Assembly (NCBI GenBank): GCA_038562375.1
Contig: JBCFAY010000024.1
Location: 1-50,912 of the forward strand
Direction: 5' to 3'
From: JBCFAY01 sp038562375
Lineage (GTDB): Bacteria > Bacillota > Clostridia > Christensenellales > CAG-138
DNA: 50,912 nucleotides
The position numbers were made by a program, and so were the translations under genes. Below, piece after piece: positions 1 through 7,968 of the stretch. The number at the start of each line of letters is the position of its first letter. The stretch's first letter is position 1. The notes beneath the pieces are model-generated. The model searched no databases and was not told where the DNA came from. It was given only the letters and a program-made list of their open reading frames with translations.

Positions 1-1292
1 CGAAAAAAGCCGGGGCAACGCAGACCCAGCCCATAAAGGTTTCCGCCGCGCAGACCCAACCGATGAAGGTTTCGGCGGCGCAGGCTCCGCCCATGAAAGT
101 CTCGGCACAGGAGCCCGCAAAAGCCGGGGCAACGCAGACCCAGCCCATAAAGGTCTCCGCCGCGCAGACCCAGCCGATGAAGGTTTCGGCGGCGCAGGCT
201 CCGCCCATGAAAGTTTCGGCACAGGAGCCCGCCAAGGCCGGGGCAACGCAGACCCAGCCCATAAAGGTCTCCGCCGCGCAGACCCAGCCGACGAAGGTGT
301 CGGCGGCGCAAGAAACAGCTAAGGCCGGAGCAACAGAGACCGCCAAGGCCGGGGCAACCCAAACCCAGCCCATAAAGGTTTCCGCCGCGCAGACCCAGCC
401 GACGAAGGTGTCGGCGGCGCAGGAGCCCGCAAAAGTCGAAGCCGCGCAGACCCAGCCGGCAAAGGTCGAAGCACAAACCCAGCCCGAGAAGGTTTCGGCT
501 GCACAGGCGCCCGCCAAGGCAGGAGCAACGCAAACCAAGCCCGCGAAAGTCTCCGCAGCGGAGACCGCCAAAGCCGAGGCCGCCCAAACCAAGCCCACGA
601 ACGTCTCCGCCGAGCAGGCTCAACCTCCTAAGGTGTCGGCGCAGCAGGAAACCGCAAAGAGCAACGCGCAAACGAATGCGGCGCAGGAACCCGTCATGCG
701 CTGGGCCAAAGAGGCGGAACCGGAAACGGAGCCCGAAGTATACGGACAGGAAGACAAAGTCACGCGGCAAAGGGAAATGCGCACGCTGCGCACCTTGGTT
801 CCGTCGGACGCGCCGATCGTGGACGGCAGGGAACGCGATCCCCTTCCCGTCTTCGCTCCGGAGGCCCTGGAGCAAAACGAACAGTCGCTCGGCGGCATGG
901 CCGACAACGCCGCGCCAAATCCAAACGTCTCGGACGTATCGCCGCCGATCGCCCCCGTGAAACAGAGCAAGGGCGTTGAGCGCGAGGTTCGGGAGATCTT
1001 CGACGCAAACGCATCGGCAAAGGGAAACGAGGCGGACTCGTTCCGGCGTCAGGAGTCCGTGAGCAATCCTTTTCCGGAAGCTTTTCCGCAGTCCAACTGG
1101 GTAAGGATCCGCTATCCGGGCACCACGCGCTATTATCTTGAAGGGGAAGTTGTAAACGAAAACGGCCGCTTTACCATCCACGCGCTCCCGGGCGAATACG
1201 CGCCGGTGCCGCCAAATAAGAGCAAAGGCTTCACGCGCTTTCTGCGCGCGTCCGACGGGAGCGGCTACTGGCTGCGCATCCGCAGGAAATAG
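1..1292 (+). CDS. Repeat-rich protein, C-terminal part (gene runs off the left edge)
   Basis: Function not recognised. The reading frame is open from base 3, so the gene starts upstream of the window; the first in-window ATG at 63 lies inside the repeats. The first ~200 visible residues are a low-complexity Ala/Gln/Lys/Thr/Pro array built from KVSAAQTQP and KAGATQTQP units, with a 114-bp DNA period that repeats almost exactly (63-176 and 177-290) before degrading. No membrane segment or cell-wall anchor is visible. The end (about residues 330-409 counted from base 63) is a compact non-repetitive domain with NPFPEAFPQSNWVRIRYPG, then YYLEGEV, HALPGEYAPVPP and GYWLRIRRK. This looks like a small beta-rich recognition module behind a disordered linker (inference). 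It ends 2 bp from the convergent ABC gene, with no obvious terminator between them. Confidence 0.75.
   Translation, partial: KKAGATQTQPIKVSAAQTQPMKVSAAQAPPMKVSAQEPAKAGATQTQPIKVSAAQTQPMKVSAAQAPPMKVSAQEPAKAGATQTQPIKVSAAQTQPTKVSAAQETAKAGATETAKAGATQTQPIKVSAAQTQPTKVSAAQEPAKVEAAQTQPAKVEAQTQPEKVSAAQAPAKAGATQTKPAKVSAAETAKAEAAQTKPTNVSAEQAQPPKVSAQQETAKSNAQTNAAQEPVMRWAKEAEPETEPEVYGQEDKVTRQREMRTLRTLVPSDAPIVDGRERDPLPVFAPEALEQNEQSLGGMADNAAPNPNVSDVSPPIAPVKQSKGVEREVREIFDANASAKGNEADSFRRQESVSNPFPEAFPQSNWVRIRYPGTTRYYLEGEVVNENGRFTIHALPGEYAPVPPNKSKGFTRFLRASDGSGYWLRIRRK
63..290 (+). repeat. Tandem 114-bp coding repeat (2 near-identical copies, degenerate copies on both sides)
   Basis: Bases 63-176 and 177-290 are almost identical 38-codon units. 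Related shorter units continue upstream to base 1 and downstream to about 640. Near-identity at the DNA level points to recent unequal exchange or slippage. Confidence 0.85.
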
Positions 1293-1294
1293 CG

Positions 1295-2260
1295 TTATTC
1301 CTTGTCGCGCGGGTCATTCTTACCCTTATGGAGCCTAATCCACCCGGAACGGGAAGCGCGGGCGAGTTCCTCCCTCATCCGAGCTTCCCGTTCCTTTTGC
1401 CTGTGCAGATCGCCCGTAAGGCGGTAGATCACCGCGAGCAGCGCGGCGATGTTTTTGCTGTAGCCCAACTGCTTTTCCAAGCCCGGCAGTTCGGCGGAAA
1501 GCTCCCCCGCGGTTTCGGCCTTCGCGAGGCGGATCCGGTCCCCGCGCGCGCCAAAGGCGGCGGGCGCGATCCTTGGGGCCGGGCCTATGGAAACGGCGCG
1601 CCCATTTTCGAGCACGAGCGCTTTTTGGAAGAGCGTGCGCGCCTCAGAGCGCGTGCAGGCCGCATCCACGATGATCGCGCCGTTGTTCAGCAGCGTTTTC
1701 ATCCGCGCGCGGCAGCGCTTTTCAAACGACAGACCAAGCCCTTCGAGCGTGAGGTCAATAAGAAGGATATCCGGCTCGAAGCTCATCGCGAGCGCGAAGC
1801 ACAGCCGCGCCTGCACGGCGGCCTCACAATCCTGAATGAGCCGGTTCTTCTGCTCGCCCGCCTCCGCCATCCACAGCACGCCGTCCATCCTTCGCTCGAT
1901 CTGTTCGCGCGAATATCCGCGGAGGCGCCCGTACAGCATCGCGTTTTCGCGGATGGTCGAGCCCATATGCAGCATGCTCTCCGGCGGCTCCACCAGGGCC
2001 GCGCGCCCGTAGATCCGCCCCCGCCCGCCCGCAGGCCGAAGCCTGCCCGCGATCACGTCGACGAGCGCCCGTTTCCCGCTCTGTGCGTCGCCGAGCACCG
2101 CGAGCGATTCCCCGGAGTTCAGCTCCAGGCTCACGCGTTGGATGCTGAGCCTCTCGGGTTTTCCGCGCCCGCCGTTGACCACGAGTTCCTTGATCCTTTG
2201 CACCGGTGTTTTAAGCTCACCGTATCCGGCGCTGACATTCTCCAAAAGGATTTTGGGCAT
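1295..2260 (-). CDS. TagH/Wzt-like ABC ATPase homologue with degenerate catalytic motifs
   Basis: The 321-residue protein has the layout of polysaccharide/teichoic-acid export ATPases (TagH, Wzt): an N-terminal lead-in with VQRIKELV, an ABC core at about residues 38-225, and a C-terminal helical tail (about 245-310) that may form a coiled coil. The catalytic motifs are not intact. Walker A is GDAQSGKR (57-64), with Arg where Ser/Thr should follow Lys. Walker B reads PDILLIDL (163-170), so the Glu after Asp is Leu. The LSGGQ signature is replaced around CEAAVQARL (145-153), and no H-loop His is seen near IIVDAA. ATP hydrolysis is therefore unlikely; a structural or regulatory role is my inference. 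The start has a strong GGAGGTGA site 4 nt upstream of ATG. No export permease is adjacent. Confidence 0.8.
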   Translation of the reverse strand: MPKILLENVSAGYGELKTPVQRIKELVVNGGRGKPERLSIQRVSLELNSGESLAVLGDAQSGKRALVDVIAGRLRPAGGRGRIYGRAALVEPPESMLHMGSTIRENAMLYGRLRGYSREQIERRMDGVLWMAEAGEQKNRLIQDCEAAVQARLCFALAMSFEPDILLIDLTLEGLGLSFEKRCRARMKTLLNNGAIIVDAACTRSEARTLFQKALVLENGRAVSIGPAPRIAPAAFGARGDRIRLAKAETAGELSAELPGLEKQLGYSKNIAALLAVIYRLTGDLHRQKEREARMREELARASRSGWIRLHKGKNDPRDKE

Positions 2261-2337
2261 ATCGTCACCTCCTCACAAAATATAGGATATCCCGCCGGTC
2301 TTGCGCTGAACCGCTTTTAATGGTAGGATATTAGGGT

Positions 2338-3438
2338 ATGAAAAAGCACTCGGATCTTTATAAGAAAGTTTTAGTGGTGCTGCTCTCGTTCGGTGTGTTG
2401 TTCGCGATTGGGTTCATGGACCCGGATGTGAAAAACATCGACGAAGCGCTGAGAAATATCGAACCTGGCTGGATTGCCGGGGCTTTTTTGTGCATCCTGC
2501 TCTATTATTTCCTCGACGGGCTCATGATGCACTTTACCATCAAGGTCATGGGATATCCGCAGTCCATGTTCGAAAATATGCTCACGACGATGGTGGGATT
2601 TTTTTACAGCGCCCTTACGCCCTTCCAGAGCGGAGGGCAGCCCGCTCAGGTCATCCAGATGCGCGGGCGCGGGATACCGGTCGGCGTCTCAACCAGCGTG
2701 ATGATCGTCAAGTTCATTGCCTGGCAAATATCGGTAGTGATCCTGGGCATTTTGGGTTTGTTCTGGCACGGTACCGCCGCCTTCGGCAGCAGCATAGGCA
2801 GCATGACGATCCTCATCTTTGGTTACCTGATCAACGGTGGGGTTTTGCTTTTATCAGCGCTCGCGATGTTCAGGTTTAAATGGATCAGCTCCCTGGGCAT
2901 CAACTCGCTGAATCTCGGCCGCCGGATCCATGTCATCAAGAGCGACGAAGCGCTTGAGCGCCACCGTGCGGGCTGGCAAAACACCGTTAACGAGTACCGG
3001 GAAGCCACGCGCTTTACCCTTGCAAATCCAAAAACGATGTTCCTGATTTGGCTGATAAGCTTTGCCGAAGCGTTCTTCTATATGGCTGTGACCTATTGCG
3101 TGTACCGGGCGTTCGGCCTGTCCGCATACTCGCTCGTCCATGTGGTGCTGCTTCAATCGATGCTCTTTATCGCCGTATCTTTTATTCCGCTGCCAGGGGC
3201 GTCCATCGCTTCCGAAGGCGGGTTTTACCTCGTCTTTTCCGACCTTTTCTCGATCGGCGCCCGATTCCCCGCGATGCTGATCTGGCGGGTGTTCACCTAC
3301 TACGCCAGCCTCATTCTCGGCCTGGTCGCCGTGGTCATCGACGGGTTTCTGGCAAAGCGCCCGAAGCGTTCGAGGCAAAACGCCGCATCGCCCGAACTCG
3401 CAGGCGCCGCCGTCCAAACCCGGGAGGAGGAGAACTAA
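2338..3438 (+). CDS. Flippase-like integral membrane protein (LPG synthase TM domain / UPF0104 family)
   Basis: A 366-residue polytopic membrane protein resembling the transmembrane region of lysyl-phosphatidylglycerol synthases (YbhN/AglD type), without the C-terminal aminoacyl-transferase domain of MprF. Hydrophobic segments lie at about residues 10-27, 44-66, 82-100, 122-145, 155-180, 232-258, 265-292 and 305-345. The family hallmark LTPFQSGGQPAQ (about 97-108) and the late LPGASIASEGGF region are present. Such proteins move or modify lipid-linked substrates; the substrate here is unknown. A weak TTGCGC-17-TAGGAT promoter (2301-2329) would start transcription close to the ATG. The stop codon abuts the TTG of the next gene, so the two are cotranscribed. 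Confidence 0.8.
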   Translation: MKKHSDLYKKVLVVLLSFGVLFAIGFMDPDVKNIDEALRNIEPGWIAGAFLCILLYYFLDGLMMHFTIKVMGYPQSMFENMLTTMVGFFYSALTPFQSGGQPAQVIQMRGRGIPVGVSTSVMIVKFIAWQISVVILGILGLFWHGTAAFGSSIGSMTILIFGYLINGGVLLLSALAMFRFKWISSLGINSLNLGRRIHVIKSDEALERHRAGWQNTVNEYREATRFTLANPKTMFLIWLISFAEAFFYMAVTYCVYRAFGLSAYSLVHVVLLQSMLFIAVSFIPLPGASIASEGGFYLVFSDLFSIGARFPAMLIWRVFTYYASLILGLVAVVIDGFLAKRPKRSRQNAASPELAGAAVQTREEEN

Positions 3439-4284
3439 TTGCTTCTCTCCGACGGCTGGAAGGACTACGCGATCCTCGACGCGGGCGACGGCTACAAGCT
3501 TGAACGCTGGGGGGACATCACGCTTCTGCGCCCCGATCCGCAGGCGATATGGCCGATGCAGCAAAAACGCGACGTCGACGCGACCTATATCCGCTCCTCT
3601 TCCGGGGGCGGGCACTGGGAATACGCCCGCGCGCTGCCCGAAAGCTGGTCCGTAAACTACCGCGGCCTAAAATTTATCGTACGTCCAACCGGCTTTAAAC
3701 ATACCGGCCTGTTCCCGGAACAGGCGGTCAATTGGGACTGGATGACGTCGCTTGTCGAGGGCGCGCCGCGCCCGTTCAAGGTACTCAATCTTTTTGCCTA
3801 CACCGGCGGCGCGAGCGTCGCGCTCGCGAGCGCGGGCGCGCAGGTCGTGCATGTGGACGCCGCGAAGGGCATCGTAGCCTGGGCGCGGCAGAACGCCGAA
3901 GCCTCGGGGATCGACCCGGGCGCCGTACGCTATATCGTCGACGACGCGATGAAGTTCGTGCTGCGCGAAGGCCGGCGCGGCAACCGCTACGACGGCATAC
4001 TGATGGATCCGCCCAGCTATGGGCGCGGCCCTACGGGCGAGATGTGGAAGCTCGAAAAGGATCTGTATCCGCTCGTCGCCGAATGCGCGAAGCTCTTAAG
4101 CCGCGACGCGCGCTTTTTCCTGATCAATTCCTACACGACCGGGCTCGCGCCGAGCATCCTCAAAAACGTGCTTAAAACCGCGCTCCCGCCCGGGATCGTC
4201 GAATCCGACGAGGTGGCGCTGCCGATCGAGCGTGATGGGCTGATACTGCCCTGCGGCGCGACCGGGCGCTGGATGCGCGGCTGA
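3439..4284 (+). CDS. Class I SAM-dependent rRNA-type methyltransferase (RlmI/RlmK-like)
   Basis: 281 residues. Motif I is LNLFAYTGGASVALA (about 116-130), followed by the acidic HVDAAKG that binds the SAM ribose. Motif IV is DPPSYGRG (about 186-193), typical of the COG1092/RlmI 23S rRNA cytosine-C5 methyltransferase group. The N-terminal PUA domain of E. coli RlmI is absent; instead there are ~100 residues including KHTGLFPEQ. Translation appears to start at TTG immediately after the upstream stop codon, using GGGAGGAGG inside the end of the upstream gene, which implies translational coupling. The target base is not determinable. A pseudouridine synthase follows 9 bp later, suggesting a small RNA-modification operon. 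Confidence 0.85.
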   Translation: MLLSDGWKDYAILDAGDGYKLERWGDITLLRPDPQAIWPMQQKRDVDATYIRSSSGGGHWEYARALPESWSVNYRGLKFIVRPTGFKHTGLFPEQAVNWDWMTSLVEGAPRPFKVLNLFAYTGGASVALASAGAQVVHVDAAKGIVAWARQNAEASGIDPGAVRYIVDDAMKFVLREGRRGNRYDGILMDPPSYGRGPTGEMWKLEKDLYPLVAECAKLLSRDARFFLINSYTTGLAPSILKNVLKTALPPGIVESDEVALPIERDGLILPCGATGRWMRG

Positions 4285-4293
4285 GGAACTTCT

Positions 4294-5631
4294 ATGGAGC
4301 TCGATTTTCCGATCCTCTACGAGGACAATCACCTGATCGCGGTCGTAAAGCCCGCGAATCTTCCGGTGCAGGCGGACTCTTCCGGGGACGAGGATCTGTT
4401 GTCCCTGCTTAAAAGCTATATCAAGGAAAAATATCAAAAGCCGGGGGACGTGTATCTCGGCCTTGTTCATCGCCTCGACCGGCCCGTCGGCGGCGTGATG
4501 GTGTTCGCCCGCACCAGCAAGGCGGCTGCGCGCCTTACGGAGCAGTTTCGCTCGCACGCGGCGAAAAAGCAATACGCCGCTCTCACCCGTGAAGCGGCGC
4601 CCGTGTTCGCAAAGCTCAGCGACTATCTTCTCAAGGATGAAAAAACAAATACCGTATCCGTGGTGGATGCACAAACGCCCGGCGCGAAAGCGGCCTCGCT
4701 GAGCTTTCGGCTCGCCGCCCGCGAAAACGGGCTTTCGCTTTTAAACGTTTCCCTAAACACCGGGCGGCCCCATCAGATACGGGTGCAGCTTAAAAACGCG
4801 GGGCTGCCGATCCACGGCGACGCGCGCTACAACCCGGATTCCAGACCCGGAGAACAGATCGCTCTGTTTGGCTACGCGCTAACACTCTCGCATCCGACGA
4901 CCAAGCAACAGCTCCGCTTTTGTGCGCTCCCCGAAGGCGGCGTCTGGCGCGCTTTTTCCGGCGCGCTCGAGAGCCTTTCCGGCGAACCACGAACGGTCTA
5001 CCAAGATGAGAACATCCTCGTGGTCAACAAGCCCCGGGGCATGACGACCGCCGCGGCCGACGGCGGAGAAAAGACGCTCGAGGACGCGCTCTGCGGGCAA
5101 TACGGGGAAATATACCCCGTGCACAGGCTGGACGCGAACACCGGAGGCCTTGTTCTCTTCGCGCGCAACCCTGCCGCAAGGGAGGCGCTCGACGCTGCGA
5201 TCGAGGCGCATGCCGTCAAGAAAACCTATCGATGCATCGTGCGCGGCACGCCCGCCTCTCCCGAGGCGACGCTGACCGCTTACCAGAAAAAGGACGCCGA
5301 AAACGCGCGCGTAGCGGTCTTCCCCTCGCCCGCGCCGGGCGCGAAGACGATCGTCACCCGCTACCGCGTGCTCAAAAGCGACGGGCGGCTGAGCCTTTTG
5401 GAGGTCGAGCCCGTGACCGGGCGCACGCACCAGATCCGCGCGCATCTGGCGTTCGCGGGGTACCCGCTCCTCGGCGACGAACGCTACGGCGACTGGGCGC
5501 TCAACAAGGCATATTCCATAACGCAGCAGGCGCTCTGGGCCGTGCGGCTGGAGCTTTCGTTCCCCGGCGATTCGGCCTTAAGGTACCTCGACGGCAAAGC
5601 TTTTTCCTGTTCCGCCCCGTTTGCGCTGTAA
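4294..5631 (+). CDS. Tandem double-domain RluA-family pseudouridine synthase
   Basis: 445 residues, against ~220-300 for a usual RluA enzyme, because two complete RluA catalytic domains are fused head to tail. Domain 1 (about 5-225) has GLVHRLDRPVGG with candidate catalytic Asp62, then TGRPHQIRVQL. Domain 2 (about 233-440) has YPVHRLDANTGG with candidate Asp280, then TGRTHQIRAHL. Both halves keep the HRLD motif, so both may isomerise uridine. No S4 domain is visible. It sits 9 bp after the methyltransferase gene, in the same RNA-modification operon. Whether the two domains act on different sites or one only binds RNA cannot be read from sequence. Confidence 0.88.
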   Translation: MELDFPILYEDNHLIAVVKPANLPVQADSSGDEDLLSLLKSYIKEKYQKPGDVYLGLVHRLDRPVGGVMVFARTSKAAARLTEQFRSHAAKKQYAALTREAAPVFAKLSDYLLKDEKTNTVSVVDAQTPGAKAASLSFRLAARENGLSLLNVSLNTGRPHQIRVQLKNAGLPIHGDARYNPDSRPGEQIALFGYALTLSHPTTKQQLRFCALPEGGVWRAFSGALESLSGEPRTVYQDENILVVNKPRGMTTAAADGGEKTLEDALCGQYGEIYPVHRLDANTGGLVLFARNPAAREALDAAIEAHAVKKTYRCIVRGTPASPEATLTAYQKKDAENARVAVFPSPAPGAKTIVTRYRVLKSDGRLSLLEVEPVTGRTHQIRAHLAFAGYPLLGDERYGDWALNKAYSITQQALWAVRLELSFPGDSALRYLDGKAFSCSAPFAL

Positions 5632-5831
5632 CCCGCCGGGGGCTTTTCCGGCAATGTCCCGATCGTTCTTTCCATATCCGCTTGTGTTTCCAATTGTTCA
5701 TATTCGCTGACCTGTTTCGTTACATTGTGGTCACATTTTTTTGTCACGCCTATGCTATACTCAAGGTGTAACCAATCCCTCCTTCTTCATCAAGTTCCGC
5801 GGGTGCGGGAAGCCTGTTGGCAAACAGCGAG

Positions 5832-5870
5832 AGCAAAGACGCCTGTGTCGTGCGCACAGGCGTCTTTGCT
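5832..5870. terminator. Perfect 16-bp hairpin, possible terminator or RNA element
   Basis: Arms 5832-5847 and 5855-5870 are exact reverse complements around the 7-nt loop TCGTGCG. No T-run follows directly on either strand (ACTTC then A-rich on plus), so a terminator role for the upstream RNA-modification operon is plausible but unproven. Confidence 0.5.
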
Positions 5871-6101
5871 ACTTCAAAAAAATGCCTTGCGTCATTTTTT
5901 TGATTTTTGCAGGAAACCGCCTGTACCTTCGGTACGGTCGGCGGTTCCTGAGAGGAAAGCCTTGCAAAGCAGGCTTCCGCTCGCGCCGCGCATGTCGCCG
6001 CTCACGAATAAAGCCTCCCGAAGCGCCGCCAGTGGGCTCTTGGCGGGAGGCGCCTCGGGCGCTGGTCCTGTGGAACGTCGCAAGGGAATATTGCGACTTC
6101 A

Positions 6102-6150
6102 GGAGCAATACGACTATTGCGAACTGTGGATACCGCCCCGAACCCCAAAT
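6102..6150 (+). repeat. Dispersed ~50-bp repeat, copy 1
   Basis: Shares GGAGCAATACGA-Y-TATTGC and a CCGAACCCC block with 6650-6700. GCAATA/TATTGC forms a small hairpin. The two copies flank the 111-residue ORF. Confidence 0.65.
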
Positions 6151-6182
6151 GACGGATTGAAAGCCTCCATCGTAAAGAGAAT

Positions 6183-6210
6183 TTGTTAAGTTTTATAACC
6201 GACCTATGCT
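6183..6210 (+). promoter_or_regulatory. Candidate sigma-A promoter for the 111-residue ORF
   Basis: TTGTTA (6183-6188), 16-bp spacer, TATGCT (6205-6210); about 75 bp upstream of the start codon. Each box matches consensus at 4 of 6 positions. Confidence 0.4.
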
Positions 6211-6286
6211 TATCGTTTCCCGCGCTTGCCCGGCGTGCGCCGATGCGCTATGATGAAGTCAACAACAGGAAAAGAGGGCCGCGAAC

Positions 6287-6622
6287 ATGCAACAGACAAT
6301 AATGGTTTCGCTTGCGCTCCCCGACGCCATGCGCGTTTGCGACGACGCGATCGTCTGCGGGAGCCTGACCGGGGAACGCATCGATCAATATGTGATCGAC
6401 GCGCCAAATGGCGGCAGATGCGCCGTGGCCGTCTATGAAAAGCACTTCTACCGCGCCGGGAACCGGCTGACGCTCACGATCGTCGGGGACGACTTCGCCG
6501 GCGTCACGCGCATACACTGCATCGGGGGCGGAGGCGGCGAAGGGCTGTTCCGTTTCGACTGGGGCGCTTCCAAAAGCTTTGAGGGCACGATCGAGCGGGC
6601 ATTGGAGCCGTATCGGGTGTAG
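6287..6622 (+). CDS. Small hypothetical protein (possibly DUF6054-like)
   Basis: 111 residues, soluble, with no signal peptide or membrane segment. An AGGAAAAGAGG ribosome binding site lies just upstream of ATG. The sequence alternates short beta-like stretches (VAVYEKHFYRAG, RLTLTIVGDD) and has a Gly-rich turn, CIGGGGGEGLFRFDWGASKSF, near residues 79-99. The general pattern reminds me of small DUF6054 proteins, but this is from memory and unconfirmed. No catalytic motif is recognised. It is monocistronic, bracketed by two copies of a dispersed repeat and ended by the hairpin at 6711-6750. Confidence 0.7.
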   Translation: MQQTIMVSLALPDAMRVCDDAIVCGSLTGERIDQYVIDAPNGGRCAVAVYEKHFYRAGNRLTLTIVGDDFAGVTRIHCIGGGGGEGLFRFDWGASKSFEGTIERALEPYRV

Positions 6623-6649
6623 TTTTGCAAAAGCGACGATGCCGCTCTT

Positions 6650-6700
6650 GGAGCAATACGATTATTGCAAACCGGGGATATCGGTCCCCGAACCCCGAAG
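6650..6700 (+). repeat. Dispersed ~50-bp repeat, copy 2
   Basis: Second copy of the 6102-6150 element. It contains GCAATA/TATTGC and a further GGGGATATCGGTCCCC-type hairpin. It lies just after the stop codon of the 111-residue ORF. Confidence 0.65.
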
Positions 6701-6710
6701 TGTGTTCGGC

Positions 6711-6750
6711 AACAACAGCGGGGCGCGTTAGGACGCGCCCCGCTGTTGTT
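6711..6750. terminator. Bidirectional hairpin terminator between convergent genes
   Basis: Perfect 18-bp stem (6711-6728 with 6733-6750) around a TAGG loop. It lies between the plus-strand 111-residue ORF and the minus-strand etfA stop at 6763. T-runs are poor on both sides. Confidence 0.7.
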
Positions 6751-6762
6751 GTTATAGGGCCG

Positions 6763-7968
6763 CTATTGTTGCGGGTTCTCGGTTGCCGCGCCTTTGAGCT
6801 CCCTGATAAGCTGCGGCACGACCTGAAACACGTCGCCGACGATCCCGTAATCCGCGACGCGGAAGATCGGCGCTTCCCGGTTCTTGTTGATCGCCACGAT
6901 GCATCCGGCGGACTGCATCCCCGCGAGATGCTGTATCGCGCCCGATATGCCGCAGGCGATGTACAGCTTCGGCCGCACGGTCGTGCCGGTCTGGCCGACC
7001 TGGAACCGCTTGTCGATCCAGCCGCTCTCCACCGCCGCGCGGGACGCGCCGACGGTCCCGCCCAGCGCGTCCGCGAGCTCGCGAAGCAGCGCAAACCCCT
7101 CGGCGCCCTTCATGCCGCGCCCGCCCGAAACGATCACCTCCGCGCCCGCAAGGCCGCTGCAGTGGAGCAGCGCCTGCATAGACCCGACCGAGCGCGTTTT
7201 GATCTCCCCCTCCGACAGGGATATTTCCAGCCGCTCTATCTTCGCTGCACGCGAATCGTCCTTTTTCCCAAGCTCCATGACGCCGGGCCGCACGGTCGCC
7301 ATCTGCGGGCGGTGGTTCGGCGTGATGATCGTCGCCATCAGGTTCCCGCCGAACGCCGGGCGCGTCTGCAGCAGCCGCCCGGTTTCCGGGTCGATCGCAA
7401 GGCCCGTGCAGTCCGCGGTCAGTCCGGTATGAAGGCGCGCGGCGAGGCGCGGCCCCACGTCGCGGCCGATAAACGTCGCCCCGATCAGCAGGATCTCCGG
7501 CTTGAGCGCGCGCACCGCCGTTTCCAGCGCGGCGGCGTAGCCGTCCGTCGAATACTCTTTGAGCAGCGGGTGCTCGAGGAGTACGACGCGATCCGCGCCG
7601 TAGGCGGCAAGCTCTCCGGCAAGGCGCTCCACGCCGTCCCCGGGCAGCAGCGCGCACAGCGCCGCGCCGCGGGCATCCGCAAGCTCCCTGCCCTTGGACA
7701 GAAGCTCGAGCGAGGTGCGGGTCGCTGCGCCGCCCGCCCCCTCGATAAACACGCACACGCCCCGGTACGAATCCAGCGGATCGACAGCTTCCCCGCGCTC
7801 GGATTCGGATTCGATCGCGCCGAAATTGCACGCGTCCAGGCACGCGCCGCAGTCGATGCAGCTCTTCGCATCGATGTTCGCCCTGCCTCCCGGCATGTCG
7901 ATCGCCCCGACGGGGCAGCTATTCACGCATAGGCCGCAGCCCGTGCACAGGTCCTTCAAAATTCTCAT
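6763..7968 (-). CDS. etfA: Electron transfer flavoprotein alpha subunit with N-terminal 2[4Fe-4S] ferredoxin domain
   Basis: 401 residues. The N-terminal ~60 residues are a bacterial ferredoxin domain with two cluster motifs, CTGCGLCVNSCP and CIDCGACLDAC. The EtfA body follows, ending in the FAD-binding region (VIVSGGRGMKG, then VGQTGTTVRPKLYIACGISGAIQH and NKNREAPIF). Ferredoxin-fused EtfA is known from bifurcating complexes such as the caffeyl-CoA reductase CarCDE of Acetobacterium. The gene overlaps etfB by 4 bp (ATGA), and an acyl-CoA dehydrogenase lies upstream. The expected role is splitting NADH electrons between ferredoxin and an enoyl-CoA; the acyl-CoA specificity is not readable. 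Confidence 0.93.
   Translation of the reverse strand: MRILKDLCTGCGLCVNSCPVGAIDMPGGRANIDAKSCIDCGACLDACNFGAIESESERGEAVDPLDSYRGVCVFIEGAGGAATRTSLELLSKGRELADARGAALCALLPGDGVERLAGELAAYGADRVVLLEHPLLKEYSTDGYAAALETAVRALKPEILLIGATFIGRDVGPRLAARLHTGLTADCTGLAIDPETGRLLQTRPAFGGNLMATIITPNHRPQMATVRPGVMELGKKDDSRAAKIERLEISLSEGEIKTRSVGSMQALLHCSGLAGAEVIVSGGRGMKGAEGFALLRELADALGGTVGASRAAVESGWIDKRFQVGQTGTTVRPKLYIACGISGAIQHLAGMQSAGCIVAINKNREAPIFRVADYGIVGDVFQVVPQLIRELKGAATENPQQ

Larger units (their letters stand above)
5632..6286. other. Gene-free region with several strong hairpins
   Basis: No supported gene. From left to right: a weak promoter-like TGGTCA-17-TATGCT (5728-5756) overlapping TATACT (5756-5761); a perfect 16-bp hairpin (5832-5870); a hairpin with one bulge around 5910-5951 capped by GTACC-TTCG-GGTAC; a bulged stem-loop around 5954-5979; a GCCTCCCG/CGGGAGGC stem around 6018-6056; a GTCGCAA/TTGCGAC stem around 6078-6096; and a dispersed repeat at 6102-6150. 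Open frames here lack ribosome binding sites and look like chance. Confidence 0.6.

Noticed and set aside
63..290. CRISPR array at the left edge
   Set aside because: The repeats are in-frame, contiguous 114-bp coding units without unique spacers.
6060..6110. T-box leader suggested by TGTGGAACGTCGC
   Set aside because: It does not match the AGGGTGGNACCGCG core, and no aminoacyl-tRNA synthetase or amino-acid gene follows.
5725..6189. 154-codon frame downstream of the pseudouridine synthase
   Set aside because: No ribosome binding site, composition unlike a protein, and it crosses several strong hairpins and a dispersed repeat.
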